DNA from: Bombardia bombarda
Taxonomy: Eukaryota > Ascomycota > Sordariomycetes > Sordariales > Lasiosphaeriaceae
Direction of reading: 5' to 3'
Assembly: GCA_030512295.1 (NCBI GenBank)
Contig: JAULSR010000003.1
Coordinates: forward strand, 2,852,001 to 2,916,000
DNA: 64,000 bases
Shown: piece by piece, positions 11,093-21,281 of the stretch
Numbering within the stretch: the stretch's first letter is position 1
Layout of the letters: each line of letters opens with the position of its first letter
Program-made: the position numbers and the translations under genes
The notes under the pieces: model-generated
Seen by the model: the letters and a program-made list of their open reading frames with translations, nothing else
Databases searched by the model: none
What the model was told of the DNA's origin: nothing

Positions 11093-11737
11093 TTAACGGG
11101 GCCGGGAGATGTCGTAGATGTATTTCTCCAAGTCCCAGTCTCCAGACAATGGAAGTACGTCCTGAAAGAGGACACCCTCAATGGCCTTGTATGTGCCGAC
11201 GAGCTGACGCCACTGGCAGACACGCTTTTTGATGTTGTCGAGTGGAAGCGGCGCTGCGAGTCGCTGTTTAGTGACGAAATGGTGCCACTTGTCGATGAGG
11301 CCCGCAAGCAGCAATTCCCTATGGTCTCGGTACATTTCCATCTCCCGGTGTTTCTGCTTGTAAGCTGCCCTGCACTGCGAGTACTCGGCTGCAGCATGCA
11401 TGGCAATCCAGCGCGGAAGGCGAGCAGCAGTAGGGCTCAGGAGGCGCCACTCTCTGACCACAGTGTCCCAGAATTCCATCTCGGTTGGGTTGTTGCCTGG
11501 ACGGTCCATTCTGGGACCCAAGAAGTCTGCAAAGAACATGAGAGTCTGGAAGAGGATGATGAGGTTGGCCCTGATGGTCTCGTGGCGGGTGGGCTGTGGT
11601 CCAAGGATGGGGTGGGTGCAAAGCAAAGCTCTAGCACAGTCATTGTCATTGTCTGTGATGTTGCGCACACGGTCACAGCAGCTGAGGTTGAAGTCGTCGG
11701 CATGCCACAGAGGCATGTTGATGTTGCCTTTCGTCAT
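11093..11737 (-). CDS. unknown protein, single-domain member of the local WFG/FW family
   Basis: Single-exon ORF of 214 aa with no known domain. It is collinear with the N-terminal domains of the proteins at 16372-18243 and 19344-21281. LW-x-x-D-x-F-x-L is at residues 10-18, against LWTMDGFQL in the neighbour. A hydrophobic helix, RANLIILFQTLMFFADFLG (56-74), matches RNNVTVLFLAMLHFKSWFG. EFWDTVVRE (88-96) matches the FW-x-x-[IV]-x-R block. LIDKWHHFV (147-155) matches LVDAWIGFL and VVDSWISFL. The end, KKRVCQW then IEGVLFQDVL, matches RRNEW then VDSGVYKDHLL. About 26 more residues lie between the FW and LIDKW blocks than in the neighbours. It stops right after the domain and lacks their coiled-coil tail, so it is either a minimal form or a truncated copy. 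The family link is my own alignment by eye. Confidence 0.6.
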   Translation of the reverse strand: MTKGNINMPLWHADDFNLSCCDRVRNITDNDNDCARALLCTHPILGPQPTRHETIRANLIILFQTLMFFADFLGPRMDRPGNNPTEMEFWDTVVREWRLLSPTAARLPRWIAMHAAAEYSQCRAAYKQKHREMEMYRDHRELLLAGLIDKWHHFVTKQRLAAPLPLDNIKKRVCQWRQLVGTYKAIEGVLFQDVLPLSGDWDLEKYIYDISRPR

Positions 11738-12565
11738 TGTGTTAGGAGGGTCGGTAGCAAAGATAGGGGGTGAAGTGCATGTTGTAGGGCTTTGGTGTTT
11801 GAAGCGGTGGTGTAGAGGAGTAGGAGGAAGGATAGCTGCTGGTATTTATAGCTGAAAAAGGGAGCAAGTCGTGATGGTTATCAAGACAACTGTTCATACA
11901 ATTCAATGGTAAGTTAGGGCGATGCCGTGATGACCGTCAGTTGAGCATTGCGCAACGTTGTTGAATCGTCCGATAAATGAATTGAATTTCACGCCGTCGT
12001 ATGTACTTTGAGTATAAATACCAGATCATTCTTTGGTTTCACCATACATTTATTGCTTTGGCTCACTCATGTTTCATTCTCATGGGCAATACGCTTCTTC
12101 GCGTAATGACGTCCTGAGCCATCTTTCAACACGCAACTTAGAGCAGAAGAAGCCTAACACTTATGGAGATCAAATGGAGCATATACCTAGTATAGAGTAA
12201 ATGAATTTGGTTTTCCACAATATCCAACCTCATTTTGGACATGAACAGTGGAAGCTTGACATATCATCAGGCCAAATAATATTTCAACATACAACAATTT
12301 TCTAAAATTAAGAGATAAACAGAAAGCAGCAATCCTTCACATCTTATATCAAAATATCAGTCTTCGGCAAGTTTCGATATTGCTTGTAACTGATTTGAGG
12401 ACTCCGAGTGTTGGAATGACAAGGTCATTCGTACTAGTCACTATAGTAACAGTAGAGAACGGGTTGGTTGGGGGTTGTTGTTGTTGTATTGATCTGCTTG
12501 TCTATGTAAAAGGATCACGAACTACGGGGACAGGAAGTGGGTGGTGTTTGGAGGGGTTCCTGGGA

Positions 12566-12696
12566 CACGTGACCAATCCCCACTGTTTTGCATCCTGTCG
12601 ACCAATCACAGCCGTCACAGCCTGACGGCTGTATGCCTCTGATTGATCGTAAATCCGACACCGAGATCGGCAAGCCTCCATTCCTTCCATATAAGA
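12566..12696 (+). promoter_or_regulatory. E-box, two CCAAT boxes and TATA-like element
   Basis: CACGTG (12566-12571) is followed at once by CCAAT (12573-12577), a second CCAAT (12602-12606), the inverted repeat at 12608-12632 and a TATAAGA word (12690-12696). The order CACGTG-CCAAT-TATA on one strand looks like a real promoter, yet no convincing coding sequence starts within the next 500 bp. It may serve an unannotated transcript, or act at a distance on the GH76 gene. Confidence 0.35.
12608..12632. repeat. perfect 10-bp inverted repeat with 5-bp spacer
   Basis: ACAGCCGTCA, then CAGCC, then TGACGGCTGT. The arms are fully complementary. Each arm carries a CGTCA/TGACG half-site as used by fungal bZIP factors, and the arms together make CCG-N11-CGG. 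It directly overlaps the second CCAAT region. Confidence 0.8.
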
Positions 12697-13698
12697 TAGA
12701 AGTTTGCTCCTTCCTCAACACCTGTATTTTTAAGAGTTTTTTTGTAGCCCGCAAATCAAACGAACTTTATTCCCCACTCGCGAGGCCACTAATAGATGGT
12801 CCCTTCCATTTCATGATCTAAGAGCGTAGAAGGCCATGAAGTAGTAGCGCCTCCAAGGGATAGATATCTGCCCATTTATCTTACCTTATAGTAATCGTAA
12901 CTTCTCGACATGGTGATGCTTAAGGTGGGTTACAAACGCTCGTCAGGTGACTTAGACTGGATACCTATTCTATCATCAAACGTGCTGTCCCGGATAAAGG
13001 GCTCGCCCCTGTCACATCGCCCCTCTTGGCATTTCGACAATACGGCAACGCTAGCTCGATTTGGGGACTGTCGAGGACCCTTGAACAAACTTGCACTGCC
13101 CCCAACCCATCCATGGCGCCATTGGGTCTTCAACCAATAAATCTGACCCGCTTGTCTCCTGTCAGCTCGTACTCGCTCGCATTATTGTGGATTCAGGCCG
13201 TTGCTAGCATGACAGATCCAGGAACCAAAGGGGTGTGTTCGGCATTCGACACCAATTGCAGCTTCGTATTTTACGAAGAGGTCGCTGGTCTCGCTGGGTA
13301 AGCAATGTGATGGATGACTTGCGCCAGGCGCAAAAAAAGACAGCGGACAATGCGCCGTGATCCGGCCAGCAAAGATTACCAGATCCCCAACCAGACGCCC
13401 AACACCACCACACCATTACCACCACCCACCCTTCTCCGTTTCATTTCCATCCTTCTTCTCTCGCGTGCGTCTTTGCACTAAGACGGGGCTAACGCTGATG
13501 CCTGGAATCCACTCGATCGCCCGCTTCCTCCCCGCGTTTCCCAAGTTCTTGGTACCTCTTGTCTCAGACAACCACAAAGCTTCTATCCGACTGGACCTGC
13601 CGTGTGTGGGGTTGACAATTCTTGGTTAGAAATGCTTTGGGGTTGATGGCAGAAGTGTCGCTCGCTCCAAGTCCTCGCCAGTTTCGGTCGCAGCTACA

Positions 13699-15244
13699 AT
13701 GCTCTCAAAGATGATGGCGACGCCGTTGGCAGCCCTGCTACTACTACTGGTGTCGCTCTTTGGCGTCGCAAACGCAGCTGCTCTCGAAGTCGACCTCGAG
13801 TCTGCAGGTGAGCGCCACCGTCTGGTTCATATCTAAAGAAACGGATCGAACACTGATTGGCGAACTTTGCAGACTCGATAAAGGCGGCCGCCAAGCTCGT
13901 TGCCAAAAAGCTCATATCGTACTACCACGGCGACGAACCCGGCCAGACCCCCGGCATCCTCCCAGGCCCTCCGCCCGATGCTCCGTACTACTGGTGGCAA
14001 GCCGGTGCCATGTGGGGGACATTCGTCGACTACTGGCATTACACAGGCGACACAACCTACAACGCCAAGACATTCCAAGCGCTTCAATTCCAGACCGGAC
14101 CCCCCGATAATGCTTACATGCCGCAGAACTGGACCGCATCGCTGGGCAACGACGACCAGGGCTTCTGGGGCATGTCGGCCATGCTCGCCGCCGAGGTCGG
14201 CTTTCCAGACCCGCCAGCCGACCAGCCGCAGTGGCTCGCCCTGGCCCAGGCCGTCTTCAATACCCAGATTGACCCCGACCGCCGTGATGATGTCTGCGGC
14301 GGTGGACTGCGCTGGCAGATTTACAGCTTCAATGGTGCTGGGTATACTTATAAGAACACCATCGCCAACGCCGTCTTCCTCAACATTGGCGCCCGACTTG
14401 CGCGCTATACCAACAACCAGTCATATGCCGACTGGGCCGAGTGGACCTACAGCTGGTTGGAAGAGCTACACTATATCGACGACGACTACAACGTCTATGA
14501 TGGCGGTTATGACTATAATAACTGCACCGTCCCTAACAGAGCCCAGTTCTCGTACAATGCCGCGATTCTGATACACGGCGGAGCCATCATGTACAACATC
14601 GTAAGCTGACCACTCACTGGTACTGCAATGTTCCTCCCACTAACCCCCAACAACAACAGACCGAAGACGAAAAGTGGAAAACCCGCGTCAACGGCCTCGT
14701 AAACCGCACCCTCGAATTCTTCTTCCCCGAGCCCGACCGCGTCATGGTTGAGATCCCCTGCGAGGGGACCGACCAGTGCAACACGGACCAACACTCCTTC
14801 AAGGGCTACATGCACCGCGCCCTCGCCACCGCCGTCCAGGTCGCCCCCTTCACCCGCGACATGATCATGCCCTATCTGAAAGCCTCCACTGCCGGCGCGG
14901 CCAGGGCCTGTCTTGACGACGGTACCTGCGGGTTCTTATGGAACCAGACATACGACGGCGACATTGGCGACGGGCCCGCGGGCCAGGAGATGAGCGCACT
15001 GGCGGCGCTGTCGACGATGTTGATCGCTTTGGATGGGGAGGTGGAGAAGATCAAGCCGCCGCTGACGAATACGACGGGTGGCACGAGCGTGGGGGATCCA
15101 GATGCGGGCACGAATGTGCATATTGCGCAGCAGTTTGGGCCGATTGAGGGGAAGGATAGGGGCGGGGCGGGGTTTCTGACCGTTGTGGTGATTGTGTCGA
15201 TATTTACTACGTTGCTTTGGATGGCGATGGAGTGGTCGGAGTAG
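13699..15244 (+). CDS. GH76 mannan endo-1,6-alpha-mannosidase-like cell-wall protein (DCW1/DFG5 type)
   Basis: 473 aa in three exons: 13699-13807, 13873-14600 and 14660-15244. An N-terminal signal peptide (PLAALLLLLVSLFGVANA) is cut near residue 27, so the protein enters the secretory pathway. The GH76 fold follows, with PYYWWQAGAMWGTFVDYW and the conserved pair Asp130-Asp131 in GNDDQGFWGMSAMLAAE, the catalytic acids of bacterial GH76 enzymes. GGGLRWQI, FLNIGARLAR and QFSYNAAILIHGGAIMYN come next. Several Asn-x-Ser/Thr sites are present. The C-terminus is a hydrophobic segment (FLTVVVIVSIFTTLLWMAME), which fits a GPI signal or a membrane anchor. Yeast Dcw1 and Dfg5 are thought to attach GPI proteins to wall glucan by acting on the GPI mannan core. 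That role is inferred here. Confidence 0.9.
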
Positions 15245-16371
15245 GGGGGAGTGTTGCTCCGCTGTAAAAAGGATGATGGGAAATAGGAAGAGGGATTGTA
15301 TAAAATGGCGTTTTGGGCATCAGCGATGGATTGAGGGTTTGATGTGGGGTTATTTCTTCTTGTATCTATTTTCTCTGGAGATGTGTTGATACTGGCAGCG
15401 AGGACTTTTTGGTATCTGGCTTTCACCTTTTGGAATATATTGGATATAACGAGGTTAAGGCGACAACTGAGTACGTTCCTCCAAGCCCTCTCGGGTGCCT
15501 ACTTAGATGCCCAGTGGAGGGAAGGTTGTGGACGGTCACAACCATGCGCAATTGGAGGATGGTGGCTATGGAAGTTGGCAGCCTTTCCATTTTCTTGCGG
15601 TTGCATGAATAATATTTTTGATTTGACTCGACCAAACTACGGCCATCGAAGATTAAGGCCAAGACATCCGTCATCTCAACAAACGCTTTGTCTTTGTCGG
15701 GGATACGAATGAGCCGAGCTTATCACACAATGCAAACACACTGCCGAGGAGATCCAGTGTGCATGAATCATGAATTGTCTCGACCAAACAAGCAATCTGA
15801 CGTCTACTTACCTTAGATATCAGTGATGGGTTGGGGATGTATATTAATCGTTAGTTCTTTCTTCTTGTACTAGTTACCTACCTTAAGCTTCCCTGGGCGT
15901 GTGCCAATCGCTTGCGGCTAAGACTCTGTGCAGCCTTGACGTTTCAGATAATATTTAGATGGACGTATGATTTACAGCCATATTTTATAAACAAACTATA
16001 GAGAAGATGTCAACGCGTAATAATAAAATAAGCGTTCATATGTAGCACTGAATACCTACCTAACTACCTAAGCAGTACGATTCTCAGTCGAAGTGAGGCT
16101 TTGGTCTGAGTTATGCTACTGAAGCCTGGCAGAAATACTACATCCCGTTCTCCGTGCTCTGGCTGACAGCAAAACCATCTGAAGCTCCACTGAGGCTGGG
16201 AGAAAAACAAAGAAAAGCTACAATACGAATCTCAAGACACTCCACACCCTATACTTCAAGCTGTTTTGATGTACGTGACCTTTGTTCGCCATAACCAGCA
16301 TGTAAATCTCTCTGGTGGAAAGAAAAGGCCAAGAACCCCGATACTAAAGCTATGTCTTCATGGAACACAGC
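15245..16371. other. convergent intergenic region, no gene recognised
   Basis: About 1.1 kb between the GH76 gene and the minus-strand coiled-coil gene, both ending here. It should hold two 3' UTRs. It is moderately AT-rich with TACCTA/TAGGTA words. ORFs up to 122 codons look random. Confidence 0.45.
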
Positions 16372-18243
16372 TCAACGCTGTCTCAACTGGGCTTTGAGCC
16401 CATCCATCTCGCCCTTCAGCAAGTCAATCGTTTTTGCCTGTTCCTTAATCAGATCTCCCTGCATATTGAACCGCTTCTCCAGAACAGTCTGGCTAGCGCT
16501 TAGGCCATTCAGGCGTTGATAAAGCATGCCAATCTCTGACTGCTGTGCGGTCACCTTACTCCGCATGAGTGGCCCCTGAGTATGTATGTCATTCTCTGTT
16601 TTGACCAATCGTGGCATAATCTTATTCACGATCTCGGCCAATTGCTGGACTTCTAGCGATAATGTCACCACGTGCTTGCTGTCATTTTCCGCATTATAGG
16701 ATGATTCAGACTCGACCTTCTTCATCAGAATGCTCAGTTTTTCTCCCAGCTCATTCACTAAGGTGTGAAGCTTGTGGTGCTTTGCTCGTCTGCGACGGAC
16801 CTTGCCCGTCAGGCTCTCATCCAGTGCTGATAGATCAGATTGTAACCCCCCGAGGCGCTTCGCATATTCGTCGTTTTTCTTCTTGTGGTGGACGACTACT
16901 TTGTTGAGGTGGGAATTTACTTCATCCACTATTGACGGTATACTTTCATTCCATACTCGCTTGATTTCGTGCCTGATATAATCTCCACGATGGTCCAGTC
17001 GATTGTGGATGATATGGATCTGATCTTGAATAAGACCTAGCTTGGAGTCTTGGGCATTGTTAAAGCTGTTGGCATTCTTCCCGGACAGACCCCTGCCCTC
17101 AGCTAAGGTATGAACAAGACTTTTATGGTTGTTGACAGAACTTGAAGATGACGAATCTGAATCCGTTAAGGGTCTATTTGACGCTGAACCACTTCCCAGC
17201 CTTCTTGGCTGATTGCGCAAGCGACTGTTGATTGGACTGGATCCTCTGGCCTTCTTTGTGAGCACCTGGCGCTCGGTAGCTCGCTCATCTGATGGCTCAC
17301 TTGAGCTTGAATGTTTTCTCTTCTTGTTGGTCTTAGTGATAGAGGCCGGTGGATTGGGGGCTCTTGGGGATTGCTTGAAACAACGGTCATCCGTATCGTC
17401 CGTCCCTGAGCTCTCGTTATCTTCGTGTGAGCTTTGTGGTGTGCTTGTAACGGGATTGATAGACTCCACTGAACAGAGATTAGTGATGCCCAACTGATTC
17501 TCCTTCTCCGCCTCAGATGCAGATGGATTTTGGTGCGCAACAGCAAACGTGGACTTGCCCACGAATGTCGGCTTGAGTTGTTGATGTAACACCACGCCAG
17601 AATCTTTCAGGGACCCAGAACACCTCTTCATGTTCCACTCAGAGCGTAAGAACTTGTTATGCGGGCTTGAAGTGTCCAAACTGTCCGTTTTCTGCTCATC
17701 GTGAAAATTTTCCAAAAAGCCGATCCACGCATCCACCAACTTCGCCGTCCTGTTTGGAACCCCTAGTTGATGTATAAGAGACGTACGCCTCCCATCGAGG
17801 TAGACTTCATAAAAGACCTCGGCATTTCGTTCATTGCATCCAATGCTCCTGTTAATGTGATTCCAGAAAACTTCATGCCCGAACCAAGATTTGAAGTGAA
17901 GCATCGCCAAGAAAAGAACCGTAACATTGTTTCTCACTCGGATAGGCAGCTTGAGATCGTCAATTTGGAGTTTCGGGCTAGGGGTGCGTTGTACCGATGT
18001 GAATTCGCGCCTTAAAAGGAAATTGCGAAATTGCGGCAACGAAAAATCCACGCTTGAGTTGAGCTGAAAGCCATCCATCGTCCAAAGAGAATTCCAGTCA
18101 AAATTTGGAATTCTATTTGTTAGCCGTTCAATAGCTTTCCTGTCCTTTTGCGCCGTGATCATTTTGGCAGGACTTTCGGACGACGTTGCAATGAATTCCT
18201 TCGGAGCTATCCTGGCTTTCGGGTCGTTTCTGTCGGAAGTCAT
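16372..18243 (-). CDS. unknown protein: WFG/FW-domain plus coiled-coil tail, paralogue A
   Basis: Single-exon ORF, 623 aa from the first in-frame ATG at 18243. Residues about 45-220 form an uncharacterised domain, with LWTMDGFQL (53-61), FTSV, SWFGHEVFW (119-127), LVDAWIGFL (169-177) and RSEW followed by KDSGVVLHQQL. Residues about 225-390 are disordered and rich in Ser, Asp and Lys, with basic runs (TNKKRKHSS) that fit nuclear import. From about 400 to the end there is a long heptad-like coiled coil (YIRHEIKRVW, LDESLTGKVRRRRAKHHKLH, SLEVQQLAEIVNKIM, LLKGEMDGLKAQL). It aligns along its whole length with the protein at 19344-21281 on the same strand, so the two are tandem duplicates. No function can be named. 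The architecture suggests an oligomeric nuclear or structural protein. Confidence 0.75.
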   Translation of the reverse strand: MTSDRNDPKARIAPKEFIATSSESPAKMITAQKDRKAIERLTNRIPNFDWNSLWTMDGFQLNSSVDFSLPQFRNFLLRREFTSVQRTPSPKLQIDDLKLPIRVRNNVTVLFLAMLHFKSWFGHEVFWNHINRSIGCNERNAEVFYEVYLDGRRTSLIHQLGVPNRTAKLVDAWIGFLENFHDEQKTDSLDTSSPHNKFLRSEWNMKRCSGSLKDSGVVLHQQLKPTFVGKSTFAVAHQNPSASEAEKENQLGITNLCSVESINPVTSTPQSSHEDNESSGTDDTDDRCFKQSPRAPNPPASITKTNKKRKHSSSSEPSDERATERQVLTKKARGSSPINSRLRNQPRRLGSGSASNRPLTDSDSSSSSSVNNHKSLVHTLAEGRGLSGKNANSFNNAQDSKLGLIQDQIHIIHNRLDHRGDYIRHEIKRVWNESIPSIVDEVNSHLNKVVVHHKKKNDEYAKRLGGLQSDLSALDESLTGKVRRRRAKHHKLHTLVNELGEKLSILMKKVESESSYNAENDSKHVVTLSLEVQQLAEIVNKIMPRLVKTENDIHTQGPLMRSKVTAQQSEIGMLYQRLNGLSASQTVLEKRFNMQGDLIKEQAKTIDLLKGEMDGLKAQLRQR

Positions 18244-19343
18244 TGCAGGTACAGATCGAACGAATGATAATTTCAACCTGATGTGAGTGTTAGAAGTGAC
18301 GCGTAAAAGTCTGATCGAAGACCATACTTGGGCTAAGAATTTACCGAACAGACCATGTAAGGTAAGCGAAACCGGGTGCCGACAAGCTGTAACGTGACTT
18401 CCAGTCCAGATAGCTTGTTGCAGAGGTTCTGAGCAGTCGAGAAGCAGTCGAGCGTTGCGCTTCCTTGTGCGAGATGTGGCGAGAAGACTGTCTGAAGCCG
18501 GCTCGAGGGCACTGGCGGAGAAGGGTGCTCGATGGGTTTGTACACAGCTGTGGTCGGCCGTGACTTGATTTAAATCTGAAGCCGAAAAGAATTTTCCTAA
18601 ATCGTGAAAGAAGGTTTTAGGGACAGGATTTGACGGGAGCCCACGGCCTTGGTGATGCTTTTAAATGCGGAGGGAGAAGGGTAAGTTGAGAAGAACGAGA
18701 GTGCGATGATGTTGTTGAAGGGAAAAAGGACTGAGCTAAAAAGTGCCTTAAGGTAGCGAAGGTAGTGTCGGCCGAGTCACAATAAATGATGCTACCTTAC
18801 CTTATGCTTTATGATGCGAGAGGCCGCTAGCGTCCTTCTAGCTAAACGTGTTGAAAGTGATGTGGTACTGACACCAAAGGTTCGAGCTGAGAGGCAGACA
18901 TAGGTAACTCCATATGCTCGAATGATTTACAACTATTCCATTCATAAGTATCCTAACCCTAACTATTCTATTTCAGTTATGAAAGGTCAAACTTGGGTAC
19001 AATTAGATGGTAAAATTGGGAGGGGCTAGACTTTTTGACTCATACTATACCTATTGGCAAGCCTTGAAGCATTTAGTATTACAAAGTAGAAGGACATTCC
19101 CCTAATAGTAGAACTTCCAAAAGGAAACGTGAAGAAAACGCTGACAAAAAGGAGTGTACGTTAATATACAAAAGTAGGTGTATTTCAATCTCCATGTGTG
19201 AAATGTCTAGCAAACAGTAATAAATTATTAGAAGCCTCCGCAATGATTGGGAACTGCCTTGTTCTCAACTCCATGTCATATCCGTCTCACAGACAACTCA
19301 ATTCTCCCGCCGGTCCTGTGAGGACTGCTGTACCAAAAGACCA
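18244..19343. promoter_or_regulatory. intergenic between the two coiled-coil paralogues
   Basis: This 1.1-kb stretch holds the promoter of the 16372-18243 gene and the 3' region of its paralogue. 18770-19260 is AT-rich. I could not find a second copy of the flanking sequence that would mark the duplication ends. Confidence 0.45.
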
Positions 19344-21281
19344 TTACCGATAGTTCCCGACCCCGGAACCCGGCAGCTGGGAGTACCTGGGCCATGAATG
19401 AGACTGCACAACCGGCGGGGGCGGGGGTGCGGTCGATCGGGCCTTCAAACTCGACATTTCCCTTCTCAGACTGTCAAGCTCTCTCCCCTGTCTTTCAATG
19501 AGACGCCCCTGGTCTCCTCTCAAACGTTCGAGCTCTCTGCCCTGCCTCTCAATGAGAATCCCCTGGTCTAACACCAGCTTTTCCAGCCCTGACCGGACTG
19601 ACCCAGGAGAAGACGGACCCATATCCAAGACAGCCTCCAGCTCCGTCAGGCGTCGAAAGGTCTTGGTGCGATGGCTTTGTAGTGCAGCAATGACGCTACC
19701 AGGACCATGCGCATTTGTGATGCCCCCCAGCTCTTTCACTTTCAACGCCAGTCTCTGGACCTCCTCTGTCAGAGCGGAGGCTTCCTTATCCGCCGCGTGC
19801 GCCTGGCGCTCCAGTTCCCCACGGTCGTGGAGTAAGCCTGGGGCAACGTTGGTTTGCTTCTCCAACTCGTCAACTCGAGCGCGTACTCTGTTGTTGCGAT
19901 TCCGGAAAAGACGTAGCTTCCGAACCATTCGTTCCTGCACTGCCACGATTCGGGACTCCAAGCCCTGTAGAGTCTTGGCGTTGTCTTTGCGGTCATTCTG
20001 GCACTCATGTTTCTGGCCAACAAGATCTCCCACCAGGCCGTCGAGGCGAGCAGTGACGTGAGCCACGTCTTGGGTCACGGTGGATCCAACATCTTGCAAA
20101 CGTTGGCGAATCTCGGAACGAATATATTTGCTGCGCCCATTTACTATTTTGGACACTTTTTCAAGTTCCTCTTGCACTTGTTGGAGCTCAGCTTGCAGGT
20201 GCACAATTGTGGTTGTCTCTGTTGTCTCTTCGTCGGTCCCACTTGAGCTGGAGCCGGGACCGAGACTGGAGACGGAAGAGCCAGCATCAGACGCTGCCTT
20301 TAACTGAAGTGATGGGGGTTGACAGGTGGAGTGTGTGCTCCCAGTGGGTTGGAAGGCTGCAGATGCTTGGCGCTTGGCTGGCCTGTTGCAGGGTGCACCT
20401 GAAGTCTTTCTCTTGGCTGTTGTAATGGGCTTCGCAACAGATTTCGGTGGCGCGGATAGGATGGACTTTGGTGGTAGGATAGTTAAGCTTCGGCCGTCGC
20501 TCTCAGACTCAGCCTCCGTTTCACTTTCGATCTCTGATCCGGATTCAGAGTCGCTCTCACCCTCGCCCTCGCTGCCTCCATCAGATGAGCCGGAGCTCGA
20601 GAGTTCATCAACAATCCTCGATTTTGGCGATGAGTCGATGCTGTCGGAATCAGAGTCTATCGCGATAATAGGGTTCTGGATCTTCTTGCGAACGGTCAAC
20701 AAGTGGTCCTTGTAAACACCAGAGTCCACCAATGATCCCCCATCCCTCAAGGCGGCCCACTCGTTGCGCCTCTTCATCCAGGCCTCGATGTCCGTAGAGG
20801 GAGCTTTGTGCGCACATTTCTTGAGAAAAGAAATCCATGAGTCGACCACCCTTGTCGCCTTGTTTGTGTGCGTCCTATCTTCATTTCGGAAGATGTATGC
20901 GCTTCTCGCATTGATAAATATTTGCGCGATTTCCTCGGAACTTCCTACCGGGCCTCTGAGAGTGTCTCTGCGAACATGGTACCAGAATGTCTCATGACCG
21001 AACCAACTTTTGTAGAAGACCATGGCCCGGAACTGGACGGCAACACAATTCAGTATTCGGAACTTGTTCCATGTGTCTCTCTTCTGAGGGTCGACATCAC
21101 TGGTTGGCACGGAGGTGAATGAAGACAGCAAGAGACCGCATCGCAGCTTTTTGTTGAAATCAGGGGTTGTCTCGAAGTGAAAGCCACTTGTGGTCCAGAC
21201 GCCTGGATCTAATTGGCTCCATCTATGCTTGGTCGGGTATTTCTTGTCGAGGGACATGATGGGTGTTTTTGTTCTGGACAT
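19344..21281 (-). CDS. unknown protein: WFG/FW-domain plus coiled-coil tail, paralogue B
   Basis: Single-exon ORF of 645 aa, a tandem paralogue of the gene at 16372. The N-terminal domain (about 20-195) has VWTTSGFHF (28-36), FTSV, FRAMVFYKSWFGHETFW (84-100), VVDSWISFL (145-153) and RRNEWAALRDGG followed by LVDSGVYKDHLL. A Ser/Glu/Asp-rich acidic stretch covers about 215-270, followed by a basic patch (AKRKTSGAPCNRPAKRQ). The C-terminal half is coiled coil (VQEELEKVSKIVNG, YIRSEIRQRL, KLRLFRNRNNRVRARVDELE, TEEVQRLALKVKEL). It carries an internal tandem repeat of about 18 residues (DQGILIERQGRELERLRG, then DQGRLIERQGRELDSLRR) and ends in a poly-Pro stretch. The function is unknown. The conserved aromatic motifs between two otherwise diverged copies argue for selection on the domain. 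Confidence 0.78.
   Translation of the reverse strand: MSRTKTPIMSLDKKYPTKHRWSQLDPGVWTTSGFHFETTPDFNKKLRCGLLLSSFTSVPTSDVDPQKRDTWNKFRILNCVAVQFRAMVFYKSWFGHETFWYHVRRDTLRGPVGSSEEIAQIFINARSAYIFRNEDRTHTNKATRVVDSWISFLKKCAHKAPSTDIEAWMKRRNEWAALRDGGSLVDSGVYKDHLLTVRKKIQNPIIAIDSDSDSIDSSPKSRIVDELSSSGSSDGGSEGEGESDSESGSEIESETEAESESDGRSLTILPPKSILSAPPKSVAKPITTAKRKTSGAPCNRPAKRQASAAFQPTGSTHSTCQPPSLQLKAASDAGSSVSSLGPGSSSSGTDEETTETTTIVHLQAELQQVQEELEKVSKIVNGRSKYIRSEIRQRLQDVGSTVTQDVAHVTARLDGLVGDLVGQKHECQNDRKDNAKTLQGLESRIVAVQERMVRKLRLFRNRNNRVRARVDELEKQTNVAPGLLHDRGELERQAHAADKEASALTEEVQRLALKVKELGGITNAHGPGSVIAALQSHRTKTFRRLTELEAVLDMGPSSPGSVRSGLEKLVLDQGILIERQGRELERLRGDQGRLIERQGRELDSLRREMSSLKARSTAPPPPPVVQSHSWPRYSQLPGSGVGNYR

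Larger units (their letters stand above)
11738..13698. promoter_or_regulatory. divergent intergenic region upstream of GH76 gene
   Basis: About 2 kb between the minus-strand 214-aa gene and the plus-strand GH76 gene. 11900-12400 is AT-rich and featureless. 12566-12696 holds a cluster of promoter-like motifs, listed separately. From about 13380 to the GH76 ATG the plus strand is rich in CCACC and CTTCT pyrimidine runs, typical of a fungal core promoter and leader. Short ORFs here look random. Confidence 0.5.

Noticed and set aside
18952..18964. Telomere-like CCTAACCCTAACT
   Set aside because: Only about two units in the middle of an ordinary intergenic stretch; no array.
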